A DNA stretch of 64,000 nucleotides from Paenibacillus sp. FSL R5-0517 (GCF_037974355.1 NZ_CP150235.1:5890001-5954000); one strand, 5' to 3'. Positions 17,587 through 27,048 are shown, counted from the stretch's first letter. Numbers and translations are program-made. Notes: generated by a model not told the origin, from the letters alone.

Positions 17587-17613
17587 GAAGCGCAGACCAA
17601 ATGGCTGCGCTTC
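17587..17613 (-). other. Intercistronic stem-loop between permease and binding-protein 3 genes
   Basis: GAAGCGCAG and CTGCGCTTC form a perfect 9-bp stem with a 9-base loop. There is no U tract, so it is unlikely to be a terminator. Flanking ATACC/GGTAT segments could extend the structure. Its position fits an mRNA processing or stabilising element. Confidence 0.5.
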
Positions 17614-17677
17614 GGGTATCCTGATGCTTCATTTGTAGATGTACGGCCACTCTATGTGGCAGCCTATACAAGCTTGC

Positions 17678-18580
17678 TTATGCTTTTACTGCGCCCAATG
17701 TCATACCGCCAACAAAGTACTTCTGTAGGAACGGATATACAATCAGGATTGGAACCGTTACAACGATCGTAATCGCCATCTTGATTGATTCAGGTGAAAT
17801 CTGTGTCATCTGTTGTGCCATGTCATTGGCATTCCGTCCAGCACCTGAGCCTTGCTGCGTACTTTGCAGTACTTTCATCAGCTCATATTGGAGCGTGGTC
17901 AGATGTGCCTTCGAACCATTATACAGGTACGTATCGAACCATGCATTCCATTGACCTACAGCCAGGAACAATGCGATGGTTGCAAGTACCGGTTTACACA
18001 GTGGCAGGATGATTCTGTAATAGATCGTAAAGTCATTCGCACCGTCCAGCTTCGCGGATTCCTGCAATGCATACGGCAGACCATCAATGAATGAACGGAT
18101 AATGAAGACGTTAAATGCACTGATCATGCCTGGCAATACATATACCCAGAATGTACCGATCAGGTTCAGGTCACGCATCAGGATGTATACCGGAATCAGA
18201 CCACCGGAGAAATACATCGTGAGTGCAAGTGTTGTAGAAACAAACTTACGAAGTCCAAAGTCAGGTCTGCTCAGTGTAAAAGCGATCATGGAGGAACTGA
18301 TCAATCCGAGCACAGTACCTACAAGTGTACGCAGGATGGAGATCTGCAAACCTTGTAACAATCCATCATATTGGAAGATCGTTTTGTAGTTCTGTAATGT
18401 GAATTCGCGAGGCCACAAGTAAATCCCGCCACGTACTGTATCTGTCGAGTTATTGAGTGAGATGGCTAGTACGTTAAGGAATGGATATAGTGTTACGATC
18501 AGCACCATGGTCATCGCGAGGATGTTGAATATATCGAACAGTTTATCGCCCCGAGTAGCATTGAATGCTTTGTTCGCCAT
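17678..18580 (-). CDS. Carbohydrate ABC transporter permease, LplC/YtcP type
   Basis: This is a 300-residue inner-membrane protein with about six helices. The MalG-type EAA loop reads ALQESAKLDGANDFTIYYRIILPLCKPVLATI. The C-terminal end, KYFVGGMTLGAVKA, is characteristic of LplC-type permeases. It follows the LplB-type permease by 15 bp. No ATPase gene is present in the locus; such importers typically share an MsmX-type ATPase encoded elsewhere. Confidence 0.95.
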   Translation of the reverse strand: MANKAFNATRGDKLFDIFNILAMTMVLIVTLYPFLNVLAISLNNSTDTVRGGIYLWPREFTLQNYKTIFQYDGLLQGLQISILRTLVGTVLGLISSSMIAFTLSRPDFGLRKFVSTTLALTMYFSGGLIPVYILMRDLNLIGTFWVYVLPGMISAFNVFIIRSFIDGLPYALQESAKLDGANDFTIYYRIILPLCKPVLATIALFLAVGQWNAWFDTYLYNGSKAHLTTLQYELMKVLQSTQQGSGAGRNANDMAQQMTQISPESIKMAITIVVTVPILIVYPFLQKYFVGGMTLGAVKA

Positions 18581-18595
18581 AATGTCGTCCCCTCC

Positions 18596-19579
18596 CTACA
18601 TGATGCTTTCTTTGGTGAATTTTTTGAACAAGCCGTTCGCAGTAAACAGAAGGATGATACTGACAACGGAGTTGAATATACCTATGGCTGTACCATATGA
18701 GAATCGTCCCATATTCAAACCATAATTGAGCGCGTATAGATCAAGGACTTCCGAGTAGTCTGTGACCAGACTGTTGCCGAGCAAGAACTGCTTCTCGAAA
18801 CCGATACTGATAAGATGTCCAATCGACATGATCAAAAGTACGGAAATCGTGGTCCGAATGCCAGGCAGCGTGATGTGCCACATTTGTCTCCAGCGGTTCG
18901 CTCCATCTACACGGGAAGCTTCATACAACTCTTGGTCAATACCGGTAATTGCCGCAAGATAGATGATGGCATTCCAACCGGTTTCTTTCCACATATCTGA
19001 AGCGGTTACAATGTACCAGAACAAGTTCCCCTTGGCCATGAATTGGATCGGCTGGTCAATAATGTTCAGGCCTACCAAAATGTCATTGATAATCCCTCCA
19101 TCGGTGGAGAGCATCTTGGTAATGATCCCGGCTACAACGACCCAGGATACAAAGTGAGGCAGATAGGATACTGTCTGCACGGCACGTTTGAAGAACATAC
19201 CTCTCATTTCATTCAGGAGAATAGCGAAGAAGATCGGTACGATAAAACCGACAACTAGTCCCATCAAGCTCATTGCAAGCGTATTCCGAAGTACCAGATA
19301 GAAACGTTCATCACTGAACAGCTCTACAAAGTGTTTAAAACCAACCCACTCTTGATCACCAAACGATCTGGCAGGTTTATAATTTTGGAAAGCCATCGTC
19401 CATCCCCATAGTGGCAGATAGTTAAATACGAAAACCCAAGCTACGAATGGCAATGACATGAGATAGAGATATTTCTGCTGTTTCATTCTGTCCCAAATTC
19501 CGTTCCGCCGATTCTTTAAAGGCGGTTTGGGGTCACTGCTTCTGTTCGCGGAAGCGGATTTTTTTGTTAGCGTTTCCAT
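18596..19579 (-). CDS. Carbohydrate ABC transporter permease, LplB/YteP type
   Basis: The product has 327 residues. A basic cytoplasmic N-terminus (~35 residues) is followed by six helices, with the phrase YLMSLPFVAWVFVFNYLPLWGWTMAFQ typical of LplB. The EAA loop reads ELYEASRVDGANRWRQMWHITLPGI. It is the first gene of permease - permease - binding protein 3. The upstream region carries an exact copy of the locus palindrome. It forms the translocation pore with the LplC-type partner. Confidence 0.95.
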   Translation of the reverse strand: METLTKKSASANRSSDPKPPLKNRRNGIWDRMKQQKYLYLMSLPFVAWVFVFNYLPLWGWTMAFQNYKPARSFGDQEWVGFKHFVELFSDERFYLVLRNTLAMSLMGLVVGFIVPIFFAILLNEMRGMFFKRAVQTVSYLPHFVSWVVVAGIITKMLSTDGGIINDILVGLNIIDQPIQFMAKGNLFWYIVTASDMWKETGWNAIIYLAAITGIDQELYEASRVDGANRWRQMWHITLPGIRTTISVLLIMSIGHLISIGFEKQFLLGNSLVTDYSEVLDLYALNYGLNMGRFSYGTAIGIFNSVVSIILLFTANGLFKKFTKESIM

Positions 19580-19833
19580 CTCCGTTCCCCCTCCTCTGTT
19601 TTATAGAATAATCATACTCGATAGAGCGTTTTCAAAATACCATCTGGATTTTAGAGAAAATCATATAAAAATTAGATATAGGCATATATAATCAGACATT
19701 ATTTCGTTAAAATCAGTGATAAATTCTACTTTCAAATGCATTAAAAGCAATATAAAGGTAAAATTAAGTTTTATATGTAATATTCGAAAACGTTTTATAG
19801 TAATCGTTTACTTCAACATAAAGGCACACAAAA
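19580..19833 (-). promoter_or_regulatory. Promoter region of the permease operon with shared 14-bp operator
   Basis: CGAAAACGTTTTAT at 19785-19798 is an exact copy of the locus motif. It is followed by TAGTAATCGTTTACTTCA (19799-19816), which resembles a degenerate cre. The interval is AT-rich and no gene was seen in it. The motif lies about 205 bp upstream of the permease start. Confidence 0.55.
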
Positions 19834-19853
19834 GGGACCCTTGAAGGTCCCCG
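19832..19853 (-). terminator. Weak intrinsic terminator of the GH2 gene
   Basis: GGGACC and GGTCCC pair around a 6-base loop, and the minus strand continues CTTTTGTG. It sits directly behind the GH2 stop codon. The U tract is short, so read-through into the permease operon is possible. Confidence 0.6.
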
Positions 19854-19856
19854 TGT

Positions 19857-22766
19857 CTACAATGTAAATTGAATGGTCTGCAGTTTGGCGATCCCGAGCA
19901 ATTGTGCAACCGATATGGAGCTTTCCGGTTGAAAGTGATCTCCATGCAGATACGCAAGTATTTCCTGAAATAAATAGGAGGCTTCCGGACGCTTCATTAA
20001 CGACAGGTTAGTAAAAGGAAGTGAGGACACCAGAATCTTGCCCTTCCCTATAGTTGCCTCAAATGCATAAGCAAGTCGTTTGGCCCGATGGAAGTGGTCC
20101 ACCACCTCGATCAGCGGCTCCACTCCTGGCAAAGTATCCAAACATATCGCTGGTGTACCATTTACAAGATGATACCAATGCCAGTCGGAAGCTCCATCAT
20201 GAGGGAAAGAGCCCAGCAGTGGTACCTGATCTCTCAAATACATGCCCATCGTTGCACCAGGCTGTGTAGCGAACATAAGGTAATTCCAGAATACAGGCAG
20301 ATATTTGGTCTCCACTGAATCATATAGTCCTTCTGCGATTGGCTGTAGCCAAACAGTTCCACCGTTGACTACATAATCAACAACATTGGGTGTTAAGGAC
20401 TGAGCGATAACCAAGTCGATCTTTCCATGTTTCAACAACCGGAATCCATCGATGTGATCTACGCGATCATTATGCGCTTCACCTAGGAATGGCTGCAACT
20501 CTACAACTGTATTCCAGATCCGATTCGAACCCGGATGGGACTGATACAAAGGAAACGACCAGCCATGCCATACATTGGTTGCATGAATGTCCGAATCACC
20601 TGACCGCAGCTCTGCTTCAATCCGAAACGCTGCCGCCCCCTCACGAGGCGCAGTAGCAACAATGCTTCCCATTGAAATGACGGACCCACATTGAATATCT
20701 CCGGTTCTCCATTCCCCTTCGGTATGTACCACTTCATCGCTAATCAACTTCCAATGTATGGATACATTTTCAAGTGGAACTTTACCATAGTGAGATATGC
20801 GAACATCCACATCAATGGATTCTCCAGCGTAAAATGTACGCTCCTTGCAGCTTAGCAACACGACCACATCGGAGTTGAATTGCATGAATTCTTCAGGTGT
20901 TGTAATGCCTTTGTCGTCCCAGAATACATCCAGAATACCCGTCGTAGCATGTCCCTGACCCGGAAAATCACGGATATCCAGCAATTGCACGCCCGTAGCA
21001 TCCGGTGTTCGTCTGATCCGCTCCATGGCTTCTTTTAAGGATCGTACCAGATGTGTACCGCTGGCTTGTTGAAAATGCTCCAGATCTGCCATCATTCCTT
21101 TGCGAGTAAGCGATTCCTCAATGGGTAGCAACCAGGAGGGACGCAGAACGCCCGTATATTTGTCTCTTTCCTGAGGCCGCACATACATGGTGTATTGTGC
21201 ATGTTCATGTCCAATTACCGGATGCTCTGCAAGTCTGGTAACGGCATGATAGTCCAGTGTTGTATCTGGTACAGCAGAATATGCAGACTCCAGCGGGGGA
21301 TGCCAGTTCAACGACTGAATATAATAATCCCCTTCCCGCCCTTGCGCTGGAAGCTGTCCAAAACCTGTATTATCCGTATATAAACGGGTTGGGTCCATCT
21401 CTTTTGCCCTGGAGACCCATGCATTAAGTTCCGGATGGCCATTCGCACCGATAAGTTCATTCCCCATGGAGAACATGACAAATGAAGGATGTCTGTGTAA
21501 TGACAGGAGCAACCCGTCCAGTTCCTGTGTCAGATAGGTCAACACTTCAGCCGGCGCTGACTGATCTGACTTTTCAAAGAATCGAGACCAATGGGGCAGC
21601 TCTGCCTGCACCAGCATGCCCTCTTCATCAGCCGCATCCCAGAAAGGCTCCGGCGCGCTCCACCCATGCAGCCGGACATGATTGAAGCCATACGATCTGG
21701 CGACTCGAAACTGGCGAATGTAATGTGCCTTGTCCCAGACGGGATAACCTGTGAGTGGAAAGATGCAGCAATCCACATAGCCGCGTAAATAGACAGGCGT
21801 TCCATTCAATTTGAGCTGCTTACCATCTGCAACCAGAGAACGTACACCAAATGTCTGCTCTACCTGATCCAGTTCCCGTTCACCATCAAACAGACGGACC
21901 ACGGCTTTATACATTTTGGGAGATTCATCCGACCATCTGGCGACAGACTTCTCTGCCCCAAGTTCCAATCGCCAATGATCAATTACAGCTTGGCACTCAG
22001 TTGAACCTACTGAGCTTGGATCAGTTGGCGGTCGAGCTTCCAGCTTCACATGAGAACTATATCGATCAAGCCACGTGCCATCAGGATGCTGGATATCCAC
22101 ATGTAATTGAACAGCTCTATCCGCTTTACTTGCGGGAGCGCTTACAGTACAGCCCACCAGAATGGTCCCATGTTCAGCATCGGGTTGAATGCGTAACGTC
22201 TCTAGTCGACATGGAGGCAGACAGTCCAGATAAACCCCACCGGTAATTCCACCCCAGGCTGTAGCTGTATGCAATGAATGTATATGGCTTCCGGCCAGCG
22301 GAAGTTTCATCGTATTATCCACGCGCATCTCCACCCGATTCACTTCTCCCTGCTTCACCAGAGAGGTGACATTCCACTTTTGTTGATTCACCAGACTATC
22401 CTGCTGCCCGGCATAATGCCCATTCATCCAGAGATCCGTTGTCCAGCGAACCCCTTCCAGTCGAAATACATACTGGCAGCCAGGGTCATCTGAAGGAATA
22501 TGAACATCTTGAGCATACCAGGCCGAGCCTTCATACTCACGTATTTTGGTCCAGGTATCGAGCCTTTCGTATTCAGGCTCTTCTCCGTATCCTTGCTCTT
22601 CCCATGAACCGGGAATCTGAATGGTCTCCCATGATGTATTTTCACACTGTGAAGGCGGTAGTATCTTTTGTGCAATATGCTCATCGGGCTCCAGATCCAA
22701 TCGAAACTGCCATGTTCCATTGAAGTTCAATGTATGACGTGCCTTAGCTATATCAGACAAATTCAT
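19857..22766 (-). CDS. GH2-family glycoside hydrolase (beta-galactosidase/beta-mannosidase-like)
   Basis: The product has 969 residues and no signal peptide. The order is a jelly-roll sugar-binding domain (LNFNGTWQFRLD), an Ig-like domain (TFGVRSLVADGKQLKLNGTPVYLRG), a TIM barrel and a long C-terminal part. Acid/base E437 lies in FSMGNEL and the likely nucleophile E521 in GHEHAQY, a spacing normal for GH2. The C-terminal third contains a flavodoxin/amidotransferase-like strand pattern (KIDLVIAQSLTPNVVDYVVNGG) that is not part of the minimal enzyme. A GTG start at 22787 is an alternative. Substrate is unknown; galactoside or related beta-glycoside is likely. Confidence 0.85.
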   Translation of the reverse strand: MNLSDIAKARHTLNFNGTWQFRLDLEPDEHIAQKILPPSQCENTSWETIQIPGSWEEQGYGEEPEYERLDTWTKIREYEGSAWYAQDVHIPSDDPGCQYVFRLEGVRWTTDLWMNGHYAGQQDSLVNQQKWNVTSLVKQGEVNRVEMRVDNTMKLPLAGSHIHSLHTATAWGGITGGVYLDCLPPCRLETLRIQPDAEHGTILVGCTVSAPASKADRAVQLHVDIQHPDGTWLDRYSSHVKLEARPPTDPSSVGSTECQAVIDHWRLELGAEKSVARWSDESPKMYKAVVRLFDGERELDQVEQTFGVRSLVADGKQLKLNGTPVYLRGYVDCCIFPLTGYPVWDKAHYIRQFRVARSYGFNHVRLHGWSAPEPFWDAADEEGMLVQAELPHWSRFFEKSDQSAPAEVLTYLTQELDGLLLSLHRHPSFVMFSMGNELIGANGHPELNAWVSRAKEMDPTRLYTDNTGFGQLPAQGREGDYYIQSLNWHPPLESAYSAVPDTTLDYHAVTRLAEHPVIGHEHAQYTMYVRPQERDKYTGVLRPSWLLPIEESLTRKGMMADLEHFQQASGTHLVRSLKEAMERIRRTPDATGVQLLDIRDFPGQGHATTGILDVFWDDKGITTPEEFMQFNSDVVVLLSCKERTFYAGESIDVDVRISHYGKVPLENVSIHWKLISDEVVHTEGEWRTGDIQCGSVISMGSIVATAPREGAAAFRIEAELRSGDSDIHATNVWHGWSFPLYQSHPGSNRIWNTVVELQPFLGEAHNDRVDHIDGFRLLKHGKIDLVIAQSLTPNVVDYVVNGGTVWLQPIAEGLYDSVETKYLPVFWNYLMFATQPGATMGMYLRDQVPLLGSFPHDGASDWHWYHLVNGTPAICLDTLPGVEPLIEVVDHFHRAKRLAYAFEATIGKGKILVSSLPFTNLSLMKRPEASYLFQEILAYLHGDHFQPESSISVAQLLGIAKLQTIQFTL

Positions 22767-22892
22767 ATCGTATAACCATCCCTTCACCTGAGTTCTTGTA
22801 AACTCAGTCTATGATGTAGTGCCCTCCGTGACCATTGCTTATCATGGGAAGTGCATGGACAATATGATGAAGCTGGAACATGTCAGTGATGT

Positions 22893-22906
22893 CGAAAACG
22901 TTTTAT
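22893..22906. promoter_or_regulatory. Shared 14-bp operator upstream of the GH2 gene
   Basis: CGAAAACGTTTTAT is an exact copy of the locus motif. It lies about 125 bp before the GH2 start and 35 bp after the end of the response-regulator gene. It marks a separately controlled promoter for GH2. Confidence 0.55.
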
Positions 22907-22940
22907 TTTATAAGCAGGGGCAAGGCCCATTACTTCGTAC

Positions 22941-24539
22941 TCATTCCTCGTTTAGGTCAGCCATTGATGCTTTGGACGAAGATTGGGTTCTCGCCTGTTT
23001 GTAAGCAGAAGGAGATTCCCCAACATATTTCTTGAATTTACTGTGGAAGTAGTCCACATTCGCATACCCGACTCTCGCCGCGACCTGATGGACCTTCAAT
23101 CCTTCATCCAGCAATTCCTTGGCCTTTTCCATACGAACCTTGTCCAGGAATGCATTGAAATACTCTCCAGTATGATTCTTGAACAACTTCCCCAAGTAAC
23201 TGCTGTTATAGTTAAACACTTCAGCAAGTACCTCCAGCTTGAGATTTTCGCCAGGGTTACGTTGGATAAATTCAATCATCTGTTTCAATACAGTATCCTT
23301 GCTCCCCCCACCCATACGTTGAATAAGGCGATTAAAATGTTCCAATGCCATGACCTTGAGATCCGACATCGTAAATTGATGATAGACTTCATTAAGCAGA
23401 ACCGAATGTTCCTGCATAATGGAGTGCATATGTTGATTCGTAGCTGCAAGCTTGTTGAACGCTAGGGAGAACACTTGGGAGAAAGCCGTTTTGATCGCTT
23501 GCTCTGTTCGGTGATACGGGACCAAGCGCTCTTCCATCTCAGCCAGTACCCGCATAACGGACTCACTGCTACGGATGTCTAACGCATAATACAGCTTGTC
23601 CGCGAGTTCGTCCTCAACGGGCTCATGTGTTCCATCCACAGCTTCAACTCCTGGCTTAGCAACGCCTTTGCCTTCGCTACCTTCAGTCCACAGCATGATG
23701 CGCTTCTCTGTGAACAAGAAGCGTTCACCGAGTGTACGATTCGCCTGCGTGAATGAACGCGCGATTTCAGAAGTGAAATGTACGGGTTCACCCGCAGCAC
23801 CATACATGTGGACCTCCCATTCTCCCAGAAGTCCTTCCAGCTCATCATAAAGAATTCTTGCAGATGACTCGGATGTGATTGTTTCCTTGCTTAACAACCC
23901 CAGACCGGAATGGAACGAGAATACGATGCCCCGGTCTTTCTGATCAAACGCTTCAATCAGTTTGCGTTTCATAACACTTCCTCGTTGCAGATCGGGGGCC
24001 GCATGCATCTCAAGCAGAATAATCTGATAATGAGGCCAGTGCAGCCCCAGGCTATCTTCTTCCATGCTGCCCGCACCTTCCAAACTGTCAAAGAGCAACG
24101 CCTCAATCTGGTGCTCCAGATAGACAGTATCTTCACCAGCTTGACGTGCCATTGTCTCCCGTTCACGGGTCAGGATCGTAGCAATCCGCTCCAGTTCACT
24201 GATGATCTCATCTTCATCCACCGGTTTGAGCAGATAACCATCCACACCAAAACTGATGGCTTTCTTGGCATAATCAAAATCGGCATAACCGCTCAATATC
24301 AAAAAGTGCGAATCCGGATGATTCCGGCGCACTTCTTCAATCACATCCAGCCCGGTCATACCGGGCATGCGAATATCAATAATCGTCAGATCAGGCTCCA
24401 ATTCCTCAAACCGGGAGATAGCCTCACGCCCGCTTGCAGCTGTAGCGATGACCTGGAATCCGTATTTTTCCCAATCGATAATGGTTGTCAGTCCCTCACG
24501 TATGCTCGGTTCGTCATCCACCAAAAACACTTTATACAT
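22941..24539 (-). CDS. AraC-type response regulator, YesN-like
   Basis: The product has 532 residues. The N-terminal receiver domain reads YKVFLVDDEPSIREGL with the phospho-acceptor Asp in PDLTIIDIRMPG. A long middle region follows, and then two C-terminal AraC helix-turn-helix motifs (YFNAFLDKVRMEKAKELL, and HQVAARVGYANVDYFHSKFKK). It is the partner of the histidine kinase, whose stop codon overlaps this start (RBS AGGAGGGG). YesM/YesN pairs activate adjacent sugar-ABC and hydrolase genes on sensing oligosaccharides. It is therefore the prime candidate activator of this locus. Confidence 0.94.
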   Translation of the reverse strand: MYKVFLVDDEPSIREGLTTIIDWEKYGFQVIATAASGREAISRFEELEPDLTIIDIRMPGMTGLDVIEEVRRNHPDSHFLILSGYADFDYAKKAISFGVDGYLLKPVDEDEIISELERIATILTRERETMARQAGEDTVYLEHQIEALLFDSLEGAGSMEEDSLGLHWPHYQIILLEMHAAPDLQRGSVMKRKLIEAFDQKDRGIVFSFHSGLGLLSKETITSESSARILYDELEGLLGEWEVHMYGAAGEPVHFTSEIARSFTQANRTLGERFLFTEKRIMLWTEGSEGKGVAKPGVEAVDGTHEPVEDELADKLYYALDIRSSESVMRVLAEMEERLVPYHRTEQAIKTAFSQVFSLAFNKLAATNQHMHSIMQEHSVLLNEVYHQFTMSDLKVMALEHFNRLIQRMGGGSKDTVLKQMIEFIQRNPGENLKLEVLAEVFNYNSSYLGKLFKNHTGEYFNAFLDKVRMEKAKELLDEGLKVHQVAARVGYANVDYFHSKFKKYVGESPSAYKQARTQSSSKASMADLNEE

Positions 24540-26322
24540 GTTGGTCCCCTCCTGCTGGCAAGGTGAAAGAAACCTCTGTTCCTTCCCCATATACACTCTT
24601 CATCTGCAATCCATATGGCTCCCCGTACGTCAATGTTAAGCGTTGATGTACATTACGCATGCCGATCCGACTCTTCTCCTGTTCCTCCGGTCCACAGATA
24701 AACTGCATCACCTCAGCCAGTCGTTCTGGCGTTATGCCTGCACCATTGTCATCCACACGGATCTGCACAATGTTCTCTACTAAACGAATACTTATATGAA
24801 CACGGACTGTGCCCTCTTTGTTCTCCAGACCATGGACAATCGCATTCTCAACCAAAGGTTGAATAATGAGAGGCGGAATGTACATCTTCTCCACCTCGGG
24901 ATCAATGTCAATCTGGAATGCAAGACGGTCGCCGTAACGGAATTTCTGAATTTCCAAATAGGAACGTACCATTTCTAGTTCAGCCCGGAAGGTTGTTTTT
25001 CCACTGCCAATCTCCAGACTCTTGCGCATCAGCTTGCCCAGCAGTCTGACGATGTTGGCAATCTCCGCTTCTCCCTTAATATGCGCTTTCATCCGAATGG
25101 ACTCCAGTGCATTAAACAAGAAATGTGGATTGATCTGGCTCGCCATCATTTTCAGTTTAATCTCTTTTTGGGCGATTTCCAATTGATTGTTCTGTTCTGT
25201 CGCTTCTACTACCTGCGTCATGAGTTCATTGATACTTTTCACCATATAGTTGAACTGTCGTGACAATTGTCCAATCTCATCGTTTCCATCAATCCGCGAA
25301 GTCACATTCAGATCACCTAATGCCAGCTTGTTGAGGTGTTTACTCAGCCGGAGTAATCGGTTGGAAGTGAGGAACGAGATGATATATACGAATAATAGGG
25401 CGATAACGAGCACAAGTGTAATGAAAATCATGCCAATCATGCTGACGGTGTTCGCGTCTTTGACGATATTTTTGGTGGCAAAAACCGAAATAACCTTCAG
25501 ACTGTTCATGCTCGATCCAGGACCCAACTCATCAATAACAATGTTGGAGGGCTCCCCCCGGAAATCTGCTTCAATGGTTCCCTTTGCCTGATTCTGCAGA
25601 TCAACGCCAAAATCAAGCTCGTCCAGCGTTTTCCCTACCAGTTCGGTATTTTTTGCTGCAACCACATACCCCTGCTCGTCCGTAATCATCGTCTCAAACT
25701 GTTCCTGACGGAGCAATCCATTCAGTTCATCCTGATTGATGACAATCATCAATACGCCCTCGGTCCGATATTCGGCAAAAGGTACTTTGCGTACCAAGCT
25801 GAGCTTGTGTACAGGATTATCTTCCTTGTCTGGAATGTAGAACCACCCGATGCTGGTTGTTTTCAATGCCTGTTGGTACCAGTAGCTCTCTTCCGTCTGC
25901 TTGTCTACCGGGATGAATTCGAGGTTGTTGATCAATGTTGGGTTAGTTGAGTAAAAACGAATGCCGGCTATCTCACGGTACAAACGCCTGTACTCCTGAA
26001 AGTCTTTGTACGCAAGATAAGCCGAGGTTAGCTCCACAACGCTCTTATACCGTTTATTCACGATCTCCTTGAGATCCGCATTAAACATTAAAAGATTGGA
26101 TATATCCGTTGGTACACGCAGCATCGTCGCCGTCTGGCTCTTGATCTTGTCCACATTGATGATTGTCTGTCCTATCGCATTGTCCAGGGCTTGCTGGCGA
26201 AAATAACTGGTCACAGCAAGACCAACAATCAATACCGGAATCATGACAACCAGTACATAGGAAATGAGCAATTTATGCTTTAATTTGAGATTATTGGTGG
26301 TTCGTATCAGCCTTTTAAACAT
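24532..26322 (-). CDS. Membrane histidine kinase, YesM-like
   Basis: The product has 596 residues. A membrane helix near residues 20-40 is followed by an extracellular dCache-like sensor (~45-290), a second helix and a HAMP domain. The kinase core has QINPHFLFNALESIRM with the phospho-acceptor His and an ATPase domain with NAIVHGLENK and DNGAG. The start at 26322 has GGAAGGTG upstream. The last bases overlap the response-regulator start, so the pair is translationally coupled. It should sense an extracellular sugar or binding-protein complex and control the locus. Confidence 0.94.
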   Translation of the reverse strand: MFKRLIRTTNNLKLKHKLLISYVLVVMIPVLIVGLAVTSYFRQQALDNAIGQTIINVDKIKSQTATMLRVPTDISNLLMFNADLKEIVNKRYKSVVELTSAYLAYKDFQEYRRLYREIAGIRFYSTNPTLINNLEFIPVDKQTEESYWYQQALKTTSIGWFYIPDKEDNPVHKLSLVRKVPFAEYRTEGVLMIVINQDELNGLLRQEQFETMITDEQGYVVAAKNTELVGKTLDELDFGVDLQNQAKGTIEADFRGEPSNIVIDELGPGSSMNSLKVISVFATKNIVKDANTVSMIGMIFITLVLVIALLFVYIISFLTSNRLLRLSKHLNKLALGDLNVTSRIDGNDEIGQLSRQFNYMVKSINELMTQVVEATEQNNQLEIAQKEIKLKMMASQINPHFLFNALESIRMKAHIKGEAEIANIVRLLGKLMRKSLEIGSGKTTFRAELEMVRSYLEIQKFRYGDRLAFQIDIDPEVEKMYIPPLIIQPLVENAIVHGLENKEGTVRVHISIRLVENIVQIRVDDNGAGITPERLAEVMQFICGPEEQEKSRIGMRNVHQRLTLTYGEPYGLQMKSVYGEGTEVSFTLPAGGDQHV

Positions 26323-26343
26323 GTCTGCACCTTCCGTCATCTG

Positions 26344-26357
26344 TATAAGCGCTTACA
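26344..26357. promoter_or_regulatory. cre-like site upstream of the YesM-type kinase
   Basis: On the minus strand this reads TGTAAGCGCTTATA, one mismatch from the CcpA consensus TGNAANCGNWNNCA. It lies about 20-35 bp upstream of the kinase start. It would place the whole glycan locus under carbon catabolite control through its sensor. Confidence 0.55.
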
Positions 26358-26548
26358 TATAAAGAGCAGGATCAGGATGTTCTGTCCTCTAAATTAATCA
26401 TACCACATAACCGCCAGAATTCGGATTGTCATCACAATGGATATATCTGTTGTCGGGTAACAAGCCAGTATAGTCTCTCATGTTAATAGCGGCTTCTTAT
26501 GTGGTCGGCCGAGCTTACCACATTATTTTGTTGGTAGGTTAAAAAAGC

Positions 26549-26581
26549 CAAAAAAGGCACTCCCACAATTGGAAGTGCCTG
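26549..26581 (-). terminator. Intrinsic terminator of the OsmC gene
   Basis: AGGCACTCCC pairs with GGAAGTGCCT around a short loop, and the minus strand continues TTTTTTGGC. It lies 30 bp 3' of the OsmC stop. Confidence 0.87.
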
Positions 26582-26608
26582 CTCAGTATAAATTTTATGC
26601 GCGTGCTG

Positions 26609-27031
26609 TTAAGGACGAGGTGTGCTTACCCCGTTCAGGATTAGCTTCGGATGAATGTCGGCGTTCAGTGAAGCGGAAACTGCACAATATTTTTCCTCAG
26701 CCATTTGGATGGCTTTCCAGATACGGTAATCCGGGATATCCCCATCGACTTTGAAGATCAGATCAATGGATGTGAAGCCTTTCGGCATCTCTTCGCTGCG
26801 TGTCCCCTGCGCTTCAATCTCAATCGACTCAATTTTGTCCAGGAATGCGTCCAGAATCATCGTAATATCGATTCCCATACAGCCGCCGAGACCCGCCAGT
26901 AACAATTCCATCGGGGTTGCACCCTTGCTGTCACCACCATAAGCAGCAGTGGCATCCATGCCAACCGCGTAGCCAGACGGTCCTTCGGAAGTAAATGCGC
27001 GTTTGCCTTTCCATACGGTTGTTACATTCAT
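26609..27031 (-). CDS. OsmC/Ohr-family protein (YhfA-like)
   Basis: The product has 140 residues. The OsmC signature GATPMELLLAGLGGCMGIDI carries the first redox cysteine (~C51) and EEKYCAVSASL the second (~C116). Family members reduce organic peroxides or handle reactive sulfur species; the YhfA-like subgroup is uncharacterised. It is monocistronic with its own terminator. The RBS AAGAAGGATAAC lies close to the ATG. Confidence 0.88.
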   Translation of the reverse strand: MNVTTVWKGKRAFTSEGPSGYAVGMDATAAYGGDSKGATPMELLLAGLGGCMGIDITMILDAFLDKIESIEIEAQGTRSEEMPKGFTSIDLIFKVDGDIPDYRIWKAIQMAEEKYCAVSASLNADIHPKLILNGVSTPRP

Positions 27032-27048
27032 GATGTTATCCTTCTTTC

